A stretch of DNA of 64,000 nt. Source: Halicephalobus mephisto. Its lineage: Eukaryota > Nematoda > Chromadorea > Rhabditida > Panagrolaimidae. The DNA lies in the NCBI GenBank assembly GCA_009193035.1, contig SWDT01000121.1:62001-126000 (forward strand), written 5' to 3'. The notes beneath the pieces were generated by a model. It was not told the DNA's origin. It was given only the letters and a program-made list of their open reading frames with translations, and made no database searches. Below are positions 21,503 to 34,041 of this stretch, one piece after another (positions within the stretch are counted from its first letter, which is position 1; each line of letters opens with the position of its first letter). The position numbers and the translations under genes were made by a program.

Positions 21503-21766
21503 CTAGTGGGAGGATTGAATCCGATTCCCCAATTCTTCGGTTTTTTTTCCGACTTTATCCATTTGTTCTCTACTACAGTCCTTGATATCGGATATCTTCT
21601 CAGCAGTGGTATCAACGGCATCTTTGACTTTATCGGCCACTTTTTCCTCGGTTGACTTCTCGCCCATGAAGACGTGTTTCAGATCCATGGCTTTTTCCTT
21701 CGTTATCTCCGCCGCGTGCTGGATACCTTCCTTGGCTTGTTCGAAAAATCCTTTCTCTTCTGACAT
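21503..21766 (-). CDS. Small LEA-like hydrophilic helical protein
   Basis: Single exon, 87 residues. Very hydrophilic, Lys/Glu/Ala/Asp-rich, with loosely repeated amphipathic segments (FEQAKEGIQHAAEITKEKA, EEKVADKVKDAVDTTAEK, DKVGKKTEELGNRIQ). This matches group 3 late-embryogenesis-abundant proteins, which nematodes use in desiccation, osmotic and cold tolerance by shielding proteins and membranes. No signal peptide, so cytosolic or nuclear. The codon pattern and GC content stand out from the flanking repeats. An acceptor TTTTTTAG 13 nt before the ATG suggests trans-splicing. Short LEA-like proteins are easily confused with other charged helical proteins, so the coding call is firmer than the function. 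Confidence 0.75.
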   Translation of the reverse strand: MSEEKGFFEQAKEGIQHAAEITKEKAMDLKHVFMGEKSTEEKVADKVKDAVDTTAEKISDIKDCSREQMDKVGKKTEELGNRIQSSH

Positions 21767-21779
21767 TGTATTAATTTTC

Positions 21780-22550
21780 TAAAAAATATTCACAAAAATT
21801 AAAAATAATATTTCGAAATCATCTCGACACGAATTTTAGAAACTTTCAAAACTCGGAATTTTGGAATTTCGAGGATTCTGGAAAAGTTTAAAAATTTTCC
21901 AAGATATTCTAGAAGGTCTCAGAAAAACTCCAATTGAATTCTGGAAAGTTCCAGAAGAATCAAGAATATTCTAAAAACATTTTTAACATTTTAGAAAATT
22001 TTCAAAATCAGAAATTGAATTTTTAGAAGATTCTGGAAGGTCCTAGGAACTTGAACAAAATTCCAGAGGATTCTAGGGACATTTATAAAGTTTTAGAAAA
22101 TTTCAGACAGATTCTGTTAAAATTTTAGAAATTTCAGAAACGTTTATAAAATTTTAGAAAATTGTAGAATTATTTATTAAATTTTTAAAAAATTCTAAAA
22201 ATTTCAAAATTTTAGAAAATTTCACAATTTTATTCGAAAATTAAAAAATTCTGAAATTATTCAAAAAATTGGAAAATTTCACAATTTTATTCGAAAATTA
22301 AAAAATTCTAAAATTATTCAAAAAATTCTGAAAAATTTCACAATTTTATTCGAAAATTAAAAATTTCTAAAATTATTCATTAAATTTTAGAAAATTTCAA
22401 TATTTTATTTGAGAATTAAAAATTTCTAAAATTATTCATTAAATTCTGAAAAATTTCAATATTTTATTCGAAAATTAAAAAATTCTGGAAAATTTCTCAA
22501 AGAATTTTGTTTTCAGTAAAATAAAAAAAAATCAAATATTTCAAAATACC
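21780..22550. repeat. Degenerate AT-rich repeats
   Basis: Loosely repeated TTTTAGAAAATTTC and ACAATTTTATTCGAAAATTA units with GATTCTGGAAGG-type segments. Nothing coding seen. It is the 5' flank of the LEA-like gene. Confidence 0.6.
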
Positions 22551-22567
22551 CGGTGATCTTTTTTCAG

Positions 22568-22805
22568 GGGGGCTTTTATAACCACAAAGTTGTTTACAGT
22601 TCGGAAGGCGGACTTAGACTTGTTTTTCGTGGTCGAAAGAACTTTGGTCTCTTATTTGCCCGAGGCTCTGCCCGGATTTCCTCATATTTTATTTTCCATT
22701 TTAGGATATTTTTTTTTCAACAAGACTTTTGTTTTCCTCAGGGCAGTTAAGGAAGAAAAATTTTTAAATTTAAAAAACAAAAAATTTCAGTTTTTAATTG
22801 AGTAA
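22568..22805 (+). CDS. Possible coding exon of an unidentified membrane protein
   Basis: After a TTTTTTCAG acceptor ending at 22567 an open frame of 79 codons runs to a TGA-type end at 22805. The first 55 codons have normal amino-acid variety (KADLDLFFVVERTLVSYLP, then FPHILFSILGYFFFNKTFVF), with one hydrophobic helix, and higher GC than the surroundings. No partner exon and no family recognised. A second open frame overlaps it. Could be a terminal exon of a receptor-like gene or a relic. Confidence 0.3.
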
Positions 22806-22860
22806 ACGTTCTTTGGAAAAATACTGTATCGGAATTTGTAAGTTAGTCGAGGTCGAAGTT

Positions 22861-22938
22861 ACCGTATTTCCTCTAAAATTAACCCCGGGGCTTTTTTCAA
22901 TCACCTTCCAGAGGGGCTTATTTTAGAGGAAATACGGT
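22861..22938. mobile_element. 78 bp palindromic MITE with 5 bp target duplication
   Basis: Starts ACCGTATTTCCTCTAAAAT and ends ATTTTAGAGGAAATACGGT, giving about 26 bp inverted repeats that continue into AACCCC and GGGGCT. It is flanked by AAGTT at 22856-22860 and 22939-22943. Confidence 0.8.
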
Positions 22939-23029
22939 AAGTTGGATTTTCGTGAAGGAACTGGACAAATCTACTTACTGAAATGCTCCAAGTCTACTGT
23001 AATTCTTATTTTTATTTTTATTTTTATTA

Positions 23030-23290
23030 TTATTTTTATTTTTAGTTCGAATTTTGATGGTCAACTTTGAACTTCGATGAACAACTTCGATGATCAACTT
23101 TGAACTTTGACTGTCAACTTTGATCTCATGATTAATTTTGATTCCGAACTTTGATGGTCAACTTTGAATTTTGACTTTGACTCTCAACTTTGACCTCGAG
23201 ATTAATTTTGATTCCGAACTTTGAACTTTGATTTCGAACTTCGATGACCAACTTTAACTTTGACTGTCAACTTTGATCCTGATACGAAAA
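23030..23290. repeat. Minisatellite of AACTTTGA/TGGTCAACTTTGA units
   Basis: Short tandem units (AACTTTGATGGTCAACTTTG and variants) with no coding value. Confidence 0.8.
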
Positions 23291-24480
23291 ACAGTTTTTA
23301 TCGTTTATAACATTGTTGATGATTTTTGAATTTTTCAAATTTTTGTATTTACCAAATAGGAGAAAATAGACAAAACATAAATATGACAAAAATAGGATTC
23401 AGAAGCCATTGAGATTACGACAGGAAGAATAAAAATTATTTTTTTTTCAAAACAAAATTCAACAACAAATTTGTTTTTAAAAATTATAAATTTTAATTTT
23501 AAAAATTAAAAAAAAATAAATTTTTCTAATTTTTGGTCCCAACTGGAAAATCCTAAAATTCTTTTCAAGACCAAGTTTTTTAATAAATAATTTTATTTTT
23601 TAATAATATAATTTTAATTATTTTTAAAATTTCGAAATTTTTAAATTTGAATTTTATTTTTCGATTTTTTTAATTTAAATTATTTCAAAATTGATCCGAA
23701 AGTTCGAAAATCGACATCTTTGATTTTTTTTGACCTATATGTGATCTTTGATTTTTTTTTCGAATATTTTTGGACGAAAAACACATTTTTTTTTTTGCAA
23801 ATATTTTTCACTTTTTTCGAAATTCTTTCTTAAATTCGATTTTCAACAAATTTGATTTTTTAAAAATACAAAATATTAATTTTCGATATTTAAAAAAATA
23901 ATTATATTCGAATTTTTAAAATTTTCTAAAAAGTTCAAAAATTTGCATTGAATTTAATTTTTTTTAAATTAATTTATTTTTCAAATCAATACAATCATAA
24001 ATAAAAGTAGAAAATTTTGAATTATAATAATTAAGAAATTATTTAGACGAAAAAAATGAAAATAATTTTTAATTAAAAAAATAAAAATTATTATTAATTC
24101 AAAAAAAAAATAAAAATTATTATTAATTCAAAAAAAAAATAAAATTATTATTAATTCAAAAAAAAATAAAATTATTATTAATTCAAAAAAAAATAAAAAT
24201 TATTTTTAATTTTAAAAAAAATAAAAATTATTATTAATTCAAAAAAAAAATAAAATTATTATTAATTCAAAAAAAAATAAAAATTATTATTAATTTTAAA
24301 AAAAATAAAAATTATTTTTAATTTTAAAAAAAATAAAAATTATTATTGATTCAAAAAATAAAAATTATTATTGATTCAAAAAATAAAAATTATTATTGAT
24401 TCAAAAAATAAAAATTATTATTAATTCAAAAAAAATGAAAATTATTTCCAATTTAAAAAAAAATAAAAATTATTGAATTT
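23291..24480. repeat. Low-complexity AT tract
   Basis: Poly-A/T with a (AATAAAAATTATTATTAATTC)-like simple repeat from 24050 to 24480. No gene seen. Confidence 0.7.
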
Positions 24481-24530
24481 GAGAAATCAGAATTCCATCG
24501 ATGGCGGTTTCAAGCACTGAAAACTTTGGA

Positions 24531-27500
24531 TTACTGTAGAATGGAATCAGAAACCTGACCTGGTTGGAGTTGTTTTCCAGAATCCGTCTTCTCAGTTTTG
24601 TGAATTCTTTCGTATTCTCTGATTCTGACGTCGATGATCTTCTTAGAGGGAGTCCTCATGGATTCTGAAGTCTTCATAGATTTTCGAACATCTATGGTTT
24701 CTGAATTCTTTATTGGTTTCGAAGTTTGTCCAGATTCTGAATTCTTCATTGGTTTTGAAGTTCTTACAGAATCCAAAGTTTTTGTGAACTCTGGAACTTT
24801 TGTTTCTGAAACTTTCATAGTTTTTTGAGCATTTACAAATTCTGGAACTTTCATTGATTTCGAAGTTCTTTCAGATTCTGAATTTTTCATTGATTCTGGA
24901 TTTTTTTCAGATTCTGAAGTCTTCATTGGTTTTGGAGTTCTTTCAGATTCTGAATTCTTCATTGATTCTGGATTTTTTTCAGATTCTGAATTCTTCATTG
25001 ATTCTGAATTTTTTTCAAAGACTTCTGGAATCTTTACTGCTGAAAATTTATTATTAAATTTTTTTATTTTTTAGACAAAGAACCATGTGGCTTTGCGGCG
25101 TTTTCTTTGGATCCGGTACTTGATCCAATTTTAATATTTGCAAATTTTTGTTGAAGTTCTTCAAAAGTCGGATTTCGTTTTTGTTCATTTTTTTCTTTTT
25201 GTTTTTCATCAAATTTTAAAAAAGTTTTAACTTTTGGATAATTATCATAAACAGATTCGTCTAATTTTTCCACTTTTCCGAAATTTTTTGAGTCATCTTG
25301 CTTCTGAATCCATTTTTCTCGTTCGAATTTGTTTGTTGGGAACTTCTGAAGTCTATTGGGGCTCATAGAAGATTTATTTTTTTGAGAATTTTCTAGATTC
25401 TGAATCCACTTTTCTTGGTTATTTTCCTTTAATTGAGGATTCTGGAGTCTATTTGGACTCATAGAAGCAGATTTATTTTTTTGAGAACTTTCTAGATTCT
25501 GAATCCACTTTTCTTGGTTATTTTTCTGCAACTGAGGATTCTGAAGTCTAGTCGGACTCATAGAAGATTTATTTTTTTGAGAATTTTCTAGATTTTGAAT
25601 CCACTTTTCTTGGTTATTTTTCTTTAATTGAGGATTCTGGAGTCTATTTGGACTCATAGAAGCAGATCTGTTTTTCTTATGATTTTCGTGTTTCTGAATC
25701 CATTTTTCTATTTCTGCTTTCTTTATTGAGAACTTCTGAAGTCTAGTCGGACTTATGGAAGTAGATTTTTCCTTCTGATCTTCTTCTTTTTGAATCCACT
25801 TTTTTCCTTCTGATTTAGTTACAGTAAGCTTTTGGAGTTCATCTGAATTTATAAAAGTAGATTTTTCCTTCTGATCTTCTTCTTTCTGAATCCACTTTTT
25901 TCCTTCTGATTCACTGAATCTCAATTTTCGAAGTCTAGCCGGACTGACGGATTTCGATTTTTTTTCTTGATGAGAATTCTGAATCTTCTTTGTTCCCGGA
26001 TACTCTTCAGCATATCCATGACTTCTATCCCTCAGAAAATCTCGAGACGTCGTTCCAGAAGTCAGGGGCTTCAAGGACGTCGGAATCGAAAATTCTGATT
26101 TTTCAGAAAAATTCAAAAATTTCATTTTAGATTCTTTGGTTTTTTTTGAATTTTCGGAAATTTCATTTTCGGTTTCGTCGATAAATTTTAATTTTTCAAA
26201 ATTATTAGTGAATTTTGAATTTTCAAAGTTATTTAAAAATTTCGATTTTTCAAAATTATTAGTGAATTTTGAATTTTCAAAATTATTTATAAATTTTGAA
26301 TTTTCAAAATTATTTAAAAATTTCGATTTTTCAAAGGTATTTAAAAATTTCGATTTTTCAAAATTATTTATAAATTTTGAATTTTCATCAGAATCTTCGA
26401 AATTCGGAATTTTTATTCTTGGAATAGATACTCTTTTCATTTTTAATTTTCTGTTTTTACAGTAACGGTAACTGGATTCGGATTCTGAAGAGCTTTTTCG
26501 AGAACTTCCTGTCGACGATTTTCGGACTTTTTTTTCTTCGAATTTGTTTTTCGAAGATTTTTTACAATTTATACAATCTTTAATATTCTGCAAAAAATTT
26601 ATAATTTTTATTTAAAAAAAAACAAACTTTAATCATTTTTTCCGGAATTTCTTCGGCTACAGTAACCGGTTTCGAAATTTTCGAACTTCTCCGACTTCTG
26701 GAGGTCACGGTCGAATTAGACACTGAAAAAAGTAAAAATAAATAATAACAATATTTAGTGGAGGATTCACCGTCGGAAAATTCGGGTTCGTTTAAGTCAA
26801 TTTCGCATTCTGAATTCTGAAGTCGACACTTTTCGGAAACAAGAGCCTCTTCGATTTTCTCGAGTTCGGTCCCTACTCCCAGAATTTTCCTTTTTTCCTG
26901 AAGTCACAATTTCAAATCCGATTTCGATGTTACTTTAAAATTTAATATTCAAATTTTTTCAAAAAAGTACTTTTAAAATTTGTTTTTATTTTATTTTAAA
27001 ATTTAATATTCAAATTTCTGTAAAAAAGTATTTTTAAATTTAGTTTTTATTATATTTTAAAATTTAATATTCAAATTTTTGTAAAAAAGTATTTTTAAAT
27101 TTAATTTTTATTTTACTTTAAAATTTATTATTCAAATTTTTGTAAAAAAGTAGTTTTAAATGCGATTTTAAATTTTGTTTTAAAATAGAATATTTTACAT
27201 TTCTACAAAAAAAAGTAGTTTTTATCTGATTTTGAGTTTTTAAAAATTATATTTTTAAATTCATTCTTACTCATTTTTGAATTTTTTAAAATTATAGTTA
27301 TTTAATTTTAAATTTTATTGAATTTTGAATTTTTATAAAAGTTTAATTTAAAAAATTTATTTTTATTAATTTTTGAATAAAAATTTTCGGATTTTTAAAA
27401 ATTATATTTTTGAATTAACTTTGGTTTTTACTCACTTTTGAAGGAAATCCTTTAATTTTTTCTAATTTATGGCTTTCTTCCGGAATGGATTGGCTTTTGA

Positions 27501-27546
27501 CAGATGTGACTCCGGCCAATTCAAAAAAAATTTTTTTTTCGGACAT
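24531..27546 (-). CDS. Large repeat-rich, probably disordered protein, unidentified
   Basis: Five exons join in phase: 27436-27546, 26771-26897, 26628-26722, 25084-26587 and 24531-25039, giving 781 residues. The last intron (44 nt) uses a donor 4 nt downstream of CCACAT; if it is not spliced the protein stops at 25064 after 618 residues. The N-terminus (MSEKKIFFELAGVTSV) leads into a short coiled coil (ELEKIEEALVSEKCRLQ). Exon 4 has about nine KFINNFEKS-type repeats, then six or more units of EKWIQNLENSQKNKS with MSPxRLQNPQLK. Exon 5 repeats MKNSESEKNPES. The whole is Ser/Lys/Glu/Asn-rich without a folded domain I recognise. Many SP and RS sites suggest a phosphorylated scaffold, possibly nuclear or cytoskeletal; that is a guess. 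It lies 49 nt downstream of a secreted-protein gene on the same strand. Confidence 0.7.
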
Positions 27547-27595
27547 TTTTGATTTTAAAAAATTAAAAATTTTATTAATCAAAAAATTTCAAAAA

Positions 27596-28387
27596 TCACA
27601 ACTCAAAACACGGAAGACAATGTTTGCCTCTTTTGCTGAGACAGTCTTCGCAACGCCTCAGGCTATCCTGGAAAAAATTATTCATTACATTTTTAAAAAT
27701 AAAAAATCACATTTGTCGAGATGGAATCACAGTACCAGTGGCATTCTGTCATCCATTCCTTGCAGATGGATTGGAAACAATTGTGAATCATCTGGTCCAA
27801 CTGAAAATTACTCATTTTAAAAAAATTATTTAAAAAAAAATACTTCTAAAAAATTATTTTAAAAAAAAACCAAATTTTGAATAAAAATTATTAAAAAAAA
27901 CTAAATTTTGAATAAAAATTGATTTTAGAAAATTTTAAATTAAAAAAATCGAAATTTTTTAAATTTGAAAATAAACATGATTTTAAAAATTTCAAATTAA
28001 TTTAGAAAATTTAAAAAAAAATGATTTTAAAAAATTTTAAATTAATTTCGAAAATATAAAAAACTTAAATTTTTAAAAAATTGATTTTAAAAAGCTTTAA
28101 ATTAATTTCGAAAATTAAAAAAAAATGATTTTAAAAAATTTTAAATTAATTTCGAAAATTTTAAAAAAATTGATTTTAAAAAATTTTAAATTAATTTCGA
28201 AAATTAAAAAAAAATGATTTTAAAAAATTTTAAATTAATTTCGAAAATTAAAAAAAATGATTTTAAAAATTTTTTAAATTTAAAAACAAACATGATGCAT
28301 CGATTGCCGTTCAGGAACAATACCGTAACCGTTGGGTTTGGCATCAATCGATCCTAAAAAGATGAAAAACAGCAAAACAATCTTCAT
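27596..28387 (-). CDS. Small secreted eight-cysteine protein
   Basis: Too split for simple ORF finding: exons 28292-28387, 27711-27800 and 27596-27667, all phase 0, 85 residues. Exon 1 gives a clean signal peptide (MKIVLLFFIFLGSIDA) and a short spacer. Exons 2 and 3 hold four cysteines each, spaced C-x4-C-x6-C-x3-C-x11-C-x2-C-x7-C-x2-C, and the protein ends HCLPCFEL. Expected to be secreted and disulfide-bonded; no named family recognised (not an obvious ShK, defensin or insulin pattern). An acceptor (TATCTCAG) about 20 nt before the ATG suggests trans-splicing. The next minus gene starts 49 nt after its stop with an AATAAA between, so an operon-like pair is possible. Role unknown; antimicrobial, cuticular or signalling functions are only guesses. 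Confidence 0.72.
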
Positions 28388-28399
28388 TTTTAGAGAAAT

Positions 28400-28600
28400 A
28401 TGGAACCTGAGATAATTAGTGGTCCGCTTCCGAGCGACTCTTTCGTGAAAATAAAACGTTCGCGGATATCTCGGGCATCCCTTTCGAAGTATTCAAATTT
28501 CGATCCTAAATGTCTATCTTTTACGTATCTTCTAGCAAAAATCAATATATTCAAAATGATACGAAAAATAAAAATATTTATTACAAAAATTTAAAAAATA
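28400..28600. promoter_or_regulatory. Probable promoter region of the eight-cysteine gene
   Basis: A GC-richer 150 bp block (CGCGGATATCTCGGGCATCC) directly upstream of the minus-strand gene. A 64-codon plus frame starting at 28400 overlaps it but shows no domain and only 12 bp separates the two start codons, so regulatory sequence is the simpler reading. Confidence 0.3.
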
Positions 28601-30150
28601 GGTCTCAGCAGGAATTTTGAAATTTTCCAGTTGGGACCAGAAGTTGTAAAATTTAGTTTTTATATGATTCTAGAAAGTTTCGAAATCTTTATTATGAAAA
28701 TAAAAAATATTCACTACAAAAATTAAAAACTGGGTTTCAACGGGAATTTCAGAATTTTCCAGTTGGGACCAAAAGTTAAATAATTTAGTTTTTATATGAT
28801 TATAGAAAGTTTCGAAATCTTTATTATGAAAATAAAAATATTTATTACAGAAATTCTAAACAAGTAGTCTCGAAACGAATTTCCAAAATTTTCCAGTTGA
28901 GACCCGAAACTGCAAAATTTCATCTTCACATGTTTGTCAAAGGTTTCAAAATAAAATAATTATTAATAATTTAAATTTTTTGATAGATTTTTAAGGCTTT
29001 CCAATCGAGACCACAAATTACGAATTTTTATATTTAAAGAATTGTAAAAAATTTCGAAATTACAGTATTCTGAAATTTTTAAAGCTTTCCAGTCGAGACC
29101 ACAAATTACGAATTTTTACATTTATGTGTTTTTATAAATTTTCAAAATTGCAAAAAAAAAATAAAAATGTTTGTCGTAAAATTCTGAAAAAGTCTCGCTG
29201 CGGGAAATTTTGGGACTTTCCGGTCGAGACCAAAATCGGTCTAATTTTGCGTTTATTTTATTTTTCAAAGTTCAAAAATCACACAATTGTAAAAAATAAA
29301 GTTTTAAAAAAATTTTCGGAAATTTTCAATTTTCCACTTGAGACCAAAAATTGCGAATTTTTGTAGTTGTATAGTTCTTTGAAATTTCAAAATTACCTTA
29401 TGTACTCTAAATTATACTACTTTGAAAAGTACAAATTTCTATAACGAAATTTTCGAAAATTGTCTTAACAAGAAATTTTCAATTTTCCACTTCAGACCAA
29501 AAATTGTGAATTTTTGTAGTCATATAGTTCTGAAATATTTTAAAATCACCTAATAGATCTCAAAATTACACTAATTTAAAAAATATAAATTTCTACAAAG
29601 AAATTTTCGAAAAATAGTCTCAACACGAAATTGCGAGATTTTCCAGTTAAGACCCAAATTGCTAAAATTTTTCGTTTTGCATTTTTTTAAGGTTCTAAAA
29701 TTATCGAATATATACTGAAATTAAATTACTTTAAAAAATACAAATTTCTATAACGGAATTTTCGAAAAATAGTCTCAACACGAAATTGCAAAATTTTCCA
29801 GTCAAGACCCAAATTAATAAGATTCTCTGTTTTGTATTTCTAAATAATTTTAAAATCACCTAATAGGTTTCAAAATTACACTAATTTAAAAAATACAAAT
29901 TTCTATAACGGAATTTTTTAAAAATTGTCTCAACACGAAATTGCAAAATTTTCCAGTCAAGACCCAAATTAACAAAATTTTCTGTTTTGTATTTCTTAAT
30001 AATTTTAAAATTACTCAATAGATTCTGAAATCACATTATTATAAACAATAAACATGTTTGCCGTTAATTTCCCGAAGATTTTTCTCAACACGAATTTTCG
30101 AAATATTTTCATTAAGACCAAAAAACTACAAAATTCTTAAATTTTGTATT
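28601..30150. repeat. Long array, about 115-140 bp unit, CCAGTTGGGACC family
   Basis: At least ten diverged copies of a unit containing TTTTCCAGTTGGGACCAAAA and a GTCTCAACACGAAATT segment with AT filler. The core is the reverse complement of the 7.5 kb minisatellite. Confidence 0.8.
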
Positions 30151-31490
30151 TTTTAATTTTCAAAAAACATCCACAATATTACCAAAAATCCCGGAACCTT
30201 TATGACATCCAGTAATCTAATCCGTATACTGTAGCCAAGGAAGCTTCCAAAAATTACTTTTATTTAAATTTTTAAAAATTTTTATAAATTTTTTTTAATT
30301 TTAAAATTTTTTAGTTTTTATTTAAATTTTTATCAAATTTTTTAATTTTTTTAAAATTTTTTTTCAATTTTTTTAGGTTTTATTTAAATTTTTATTTAAT
30401 TTTTTAATTTTTTTTAAAATTTTTATTTAATTTTTTAATTTTTTTAAAATTTTTTTTTAACTTTAAAAAGTAAAAAGTTGTAATTCCATCTGCTTGACCA
30501 GTCTAATCTCCAGCTGACTGTGTTTCCATGGAGATTCAGAATCGAAATTCGAAGCCTCAGAAGTCTTACGTAAAAAAATTTATTGTTTTATTTATTAATT
30601 TTTAGAATTTCGAAATGTAACTTTTTTACTTTTTAATTTCACAGTTTTATTTTTCGGGAAATTTAAGGTTGTTTTTGACTTACATCAGAACTTCGTCCGT
30701 TGCCAGGATTCAAAAAGTTAAAATTTCGCTTTGTTTTTACGGAATTTTTTAGTTTTTTTACGATACTGAAAATATTTAAAATAGAATACCAAAAATTCCG
30801 GAATTTTTTTAAAATTTCAAAAATTAAAATTTATTTAAAATTTTGAAAATTAAACATAAATTTCTGAATTTTCAAGCTTTTTAAAATTCATCTAAAATTT
30901 TGAATCTTTTCAGAATACATTTAAAATTTTCAAATTTTTTAAAAATTCATCTGAAATTTTTTATTTTTTCAGAATTTATCTAAAATTGTCAAATCTTTCT
31001 AGAATTCATTTATAATTTTTGAATTTATAAAAAATCCATCTAAAATTTTTAAATTTTGTAAAATTCATTTAAAATTGTCAAACATTTCTAGAATTTATCT
31101 GAAATTTTTGAATTTTTGTAAAATTCATCTCAAATTTTGAATTTTCTCAGAATACATTTAAAATTTTTCTAGAATACATCTATAATTTTTAAATTTTTGA
31201 ATTTTTCTAGAATACATCTAAAATTTTCAAATTTTTTTAAAATCCATTTAAAATTTTGAATCTTTTCAGAATACATCTAAAATTTTTAAATCTCTCCAGA
31301 TTCCATTTGTAATTTCTGAATCTTTTTATAATCCATCTAAAAACTTCTAAATCTTTTCAAAATTCATTTAAAATTTCTTAAATCATCTAAATTTTGGATT
31401 TTTAAAATATTAAAAAAATTTAAAAGTTTACTTTTAAAAATTTTGTATTTTGTTCGTTTTTTAAATTATCAAAATTCATAGCCCCAGGCG
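30151..31490. other. AT-rich stretch with possible minus-strand terminal exons (30463-30720)
   Basis: Minus strand: an exon ending at a consensus donor (GAT|GTAAGT, low end 30684) could join exon 30463-30564, which reads TSEASNFDSESPWKHSQ and ends TAA after a QLEIRLVKQMELQLF stretch. These are the only non-repetitive parts. Elsewhere the stretch is poly-A/T and an array of TTTAAAATTTTTGAATTTTT units (30.8-31.4 kb). Confidence 0.3.
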
Positions 31491-31501
31491 GTCTTTCGGT
31501 T

Positions 31502-31810
31502 TTGGCCAGTTATTCTTTTTTAAAAACCTCGTTAATTTGTTTTTTTCGGAATTTTTCAAAGAACTTCGACGTCAAAGCTTTTTGTGTCCCAAAACGCCCT
31601 CGGGGAAACCTCTGGTTAATTCGCCGTAAAACCCCCGAGGTTGACCTGGCAAATGTCTATATTCAATTTTCCAATCCGAACACCGCCAGAGGGATTTTTT
31701 TCATCCGAAAAATTGTCCGTTTCCGGAAAACAAATCTCAAAAGCCAAGAATTTTTTCGTGCCATTTCATGTCATCCTGAATTTTTCTATTTTTTTAAAAA
31801 TTCTTTTTAA
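31502..31810 (+). CDS. Possible unidentified exon
   Basis: A 102-codon plus frame follows a CATAG acceptor-like site at about 31485. Its middle is GC-rich with varied composition (VPKRPRGNLWLIRRKTPEVD, then VYIQFSNPNTARGIFFIRK), unlike flanking repeats. It has no clear ATG and no recognised domain. It lies 340 bp upstream of the kinase start, so it could be an upstream gene's last exon. Confidence 0.3.
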   Translation: MASYSFLKTSLICFFRNFSKNFDVKAFCVPKRPRGNLWLIRRKTPEVDLANVYIQFSNPNTARGIFFIRKIVRFRKTNLKSQEFFRAISCHPEFFYFFKNSF

Positions 31811-32153
31811 ATTTCAATTTTTCTATTTTTTTTAAAATTCTTTTTAAATTTTAATTTTTCTATTTTTTTTAAATTTTAAATTTCTATTTTTCTATTTTTT
31901 AAATTTTAATTTTTCTATTTTTTTTTAATTTTAAATTTCTATTTTTCTACTTTTTTAAATTTTAAATTCTTTTTAAATTTCAATTTTTATATTTTTTTTA
32001 AACTTGGAAATTTTCTTAAATTCTGATTTTCTTAAATTCTGATTTTTTTAATTTTTAATTTTCTTTAAAATCTTACTTTTTTAAATTTTGGTTTTTTTTA
32101 AATCCTTATTTTTTCAGATTTTTAAAAATTCTGATTCTTTATTTCGTCAACTT

Positions 32154-34002
<1,849 letters not shown>

Positions 34003-34041
34003 AAATCCAAATTGGGTTAAAAAATAAACAATTACCGTACA

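Noticed and set aside
28400..28594. 64-codon plus ORF starting at ATG
   Set aside because: Divergent by only 12 bp from a well-supported signal-peptide exon; more likely its promoter. No domain.
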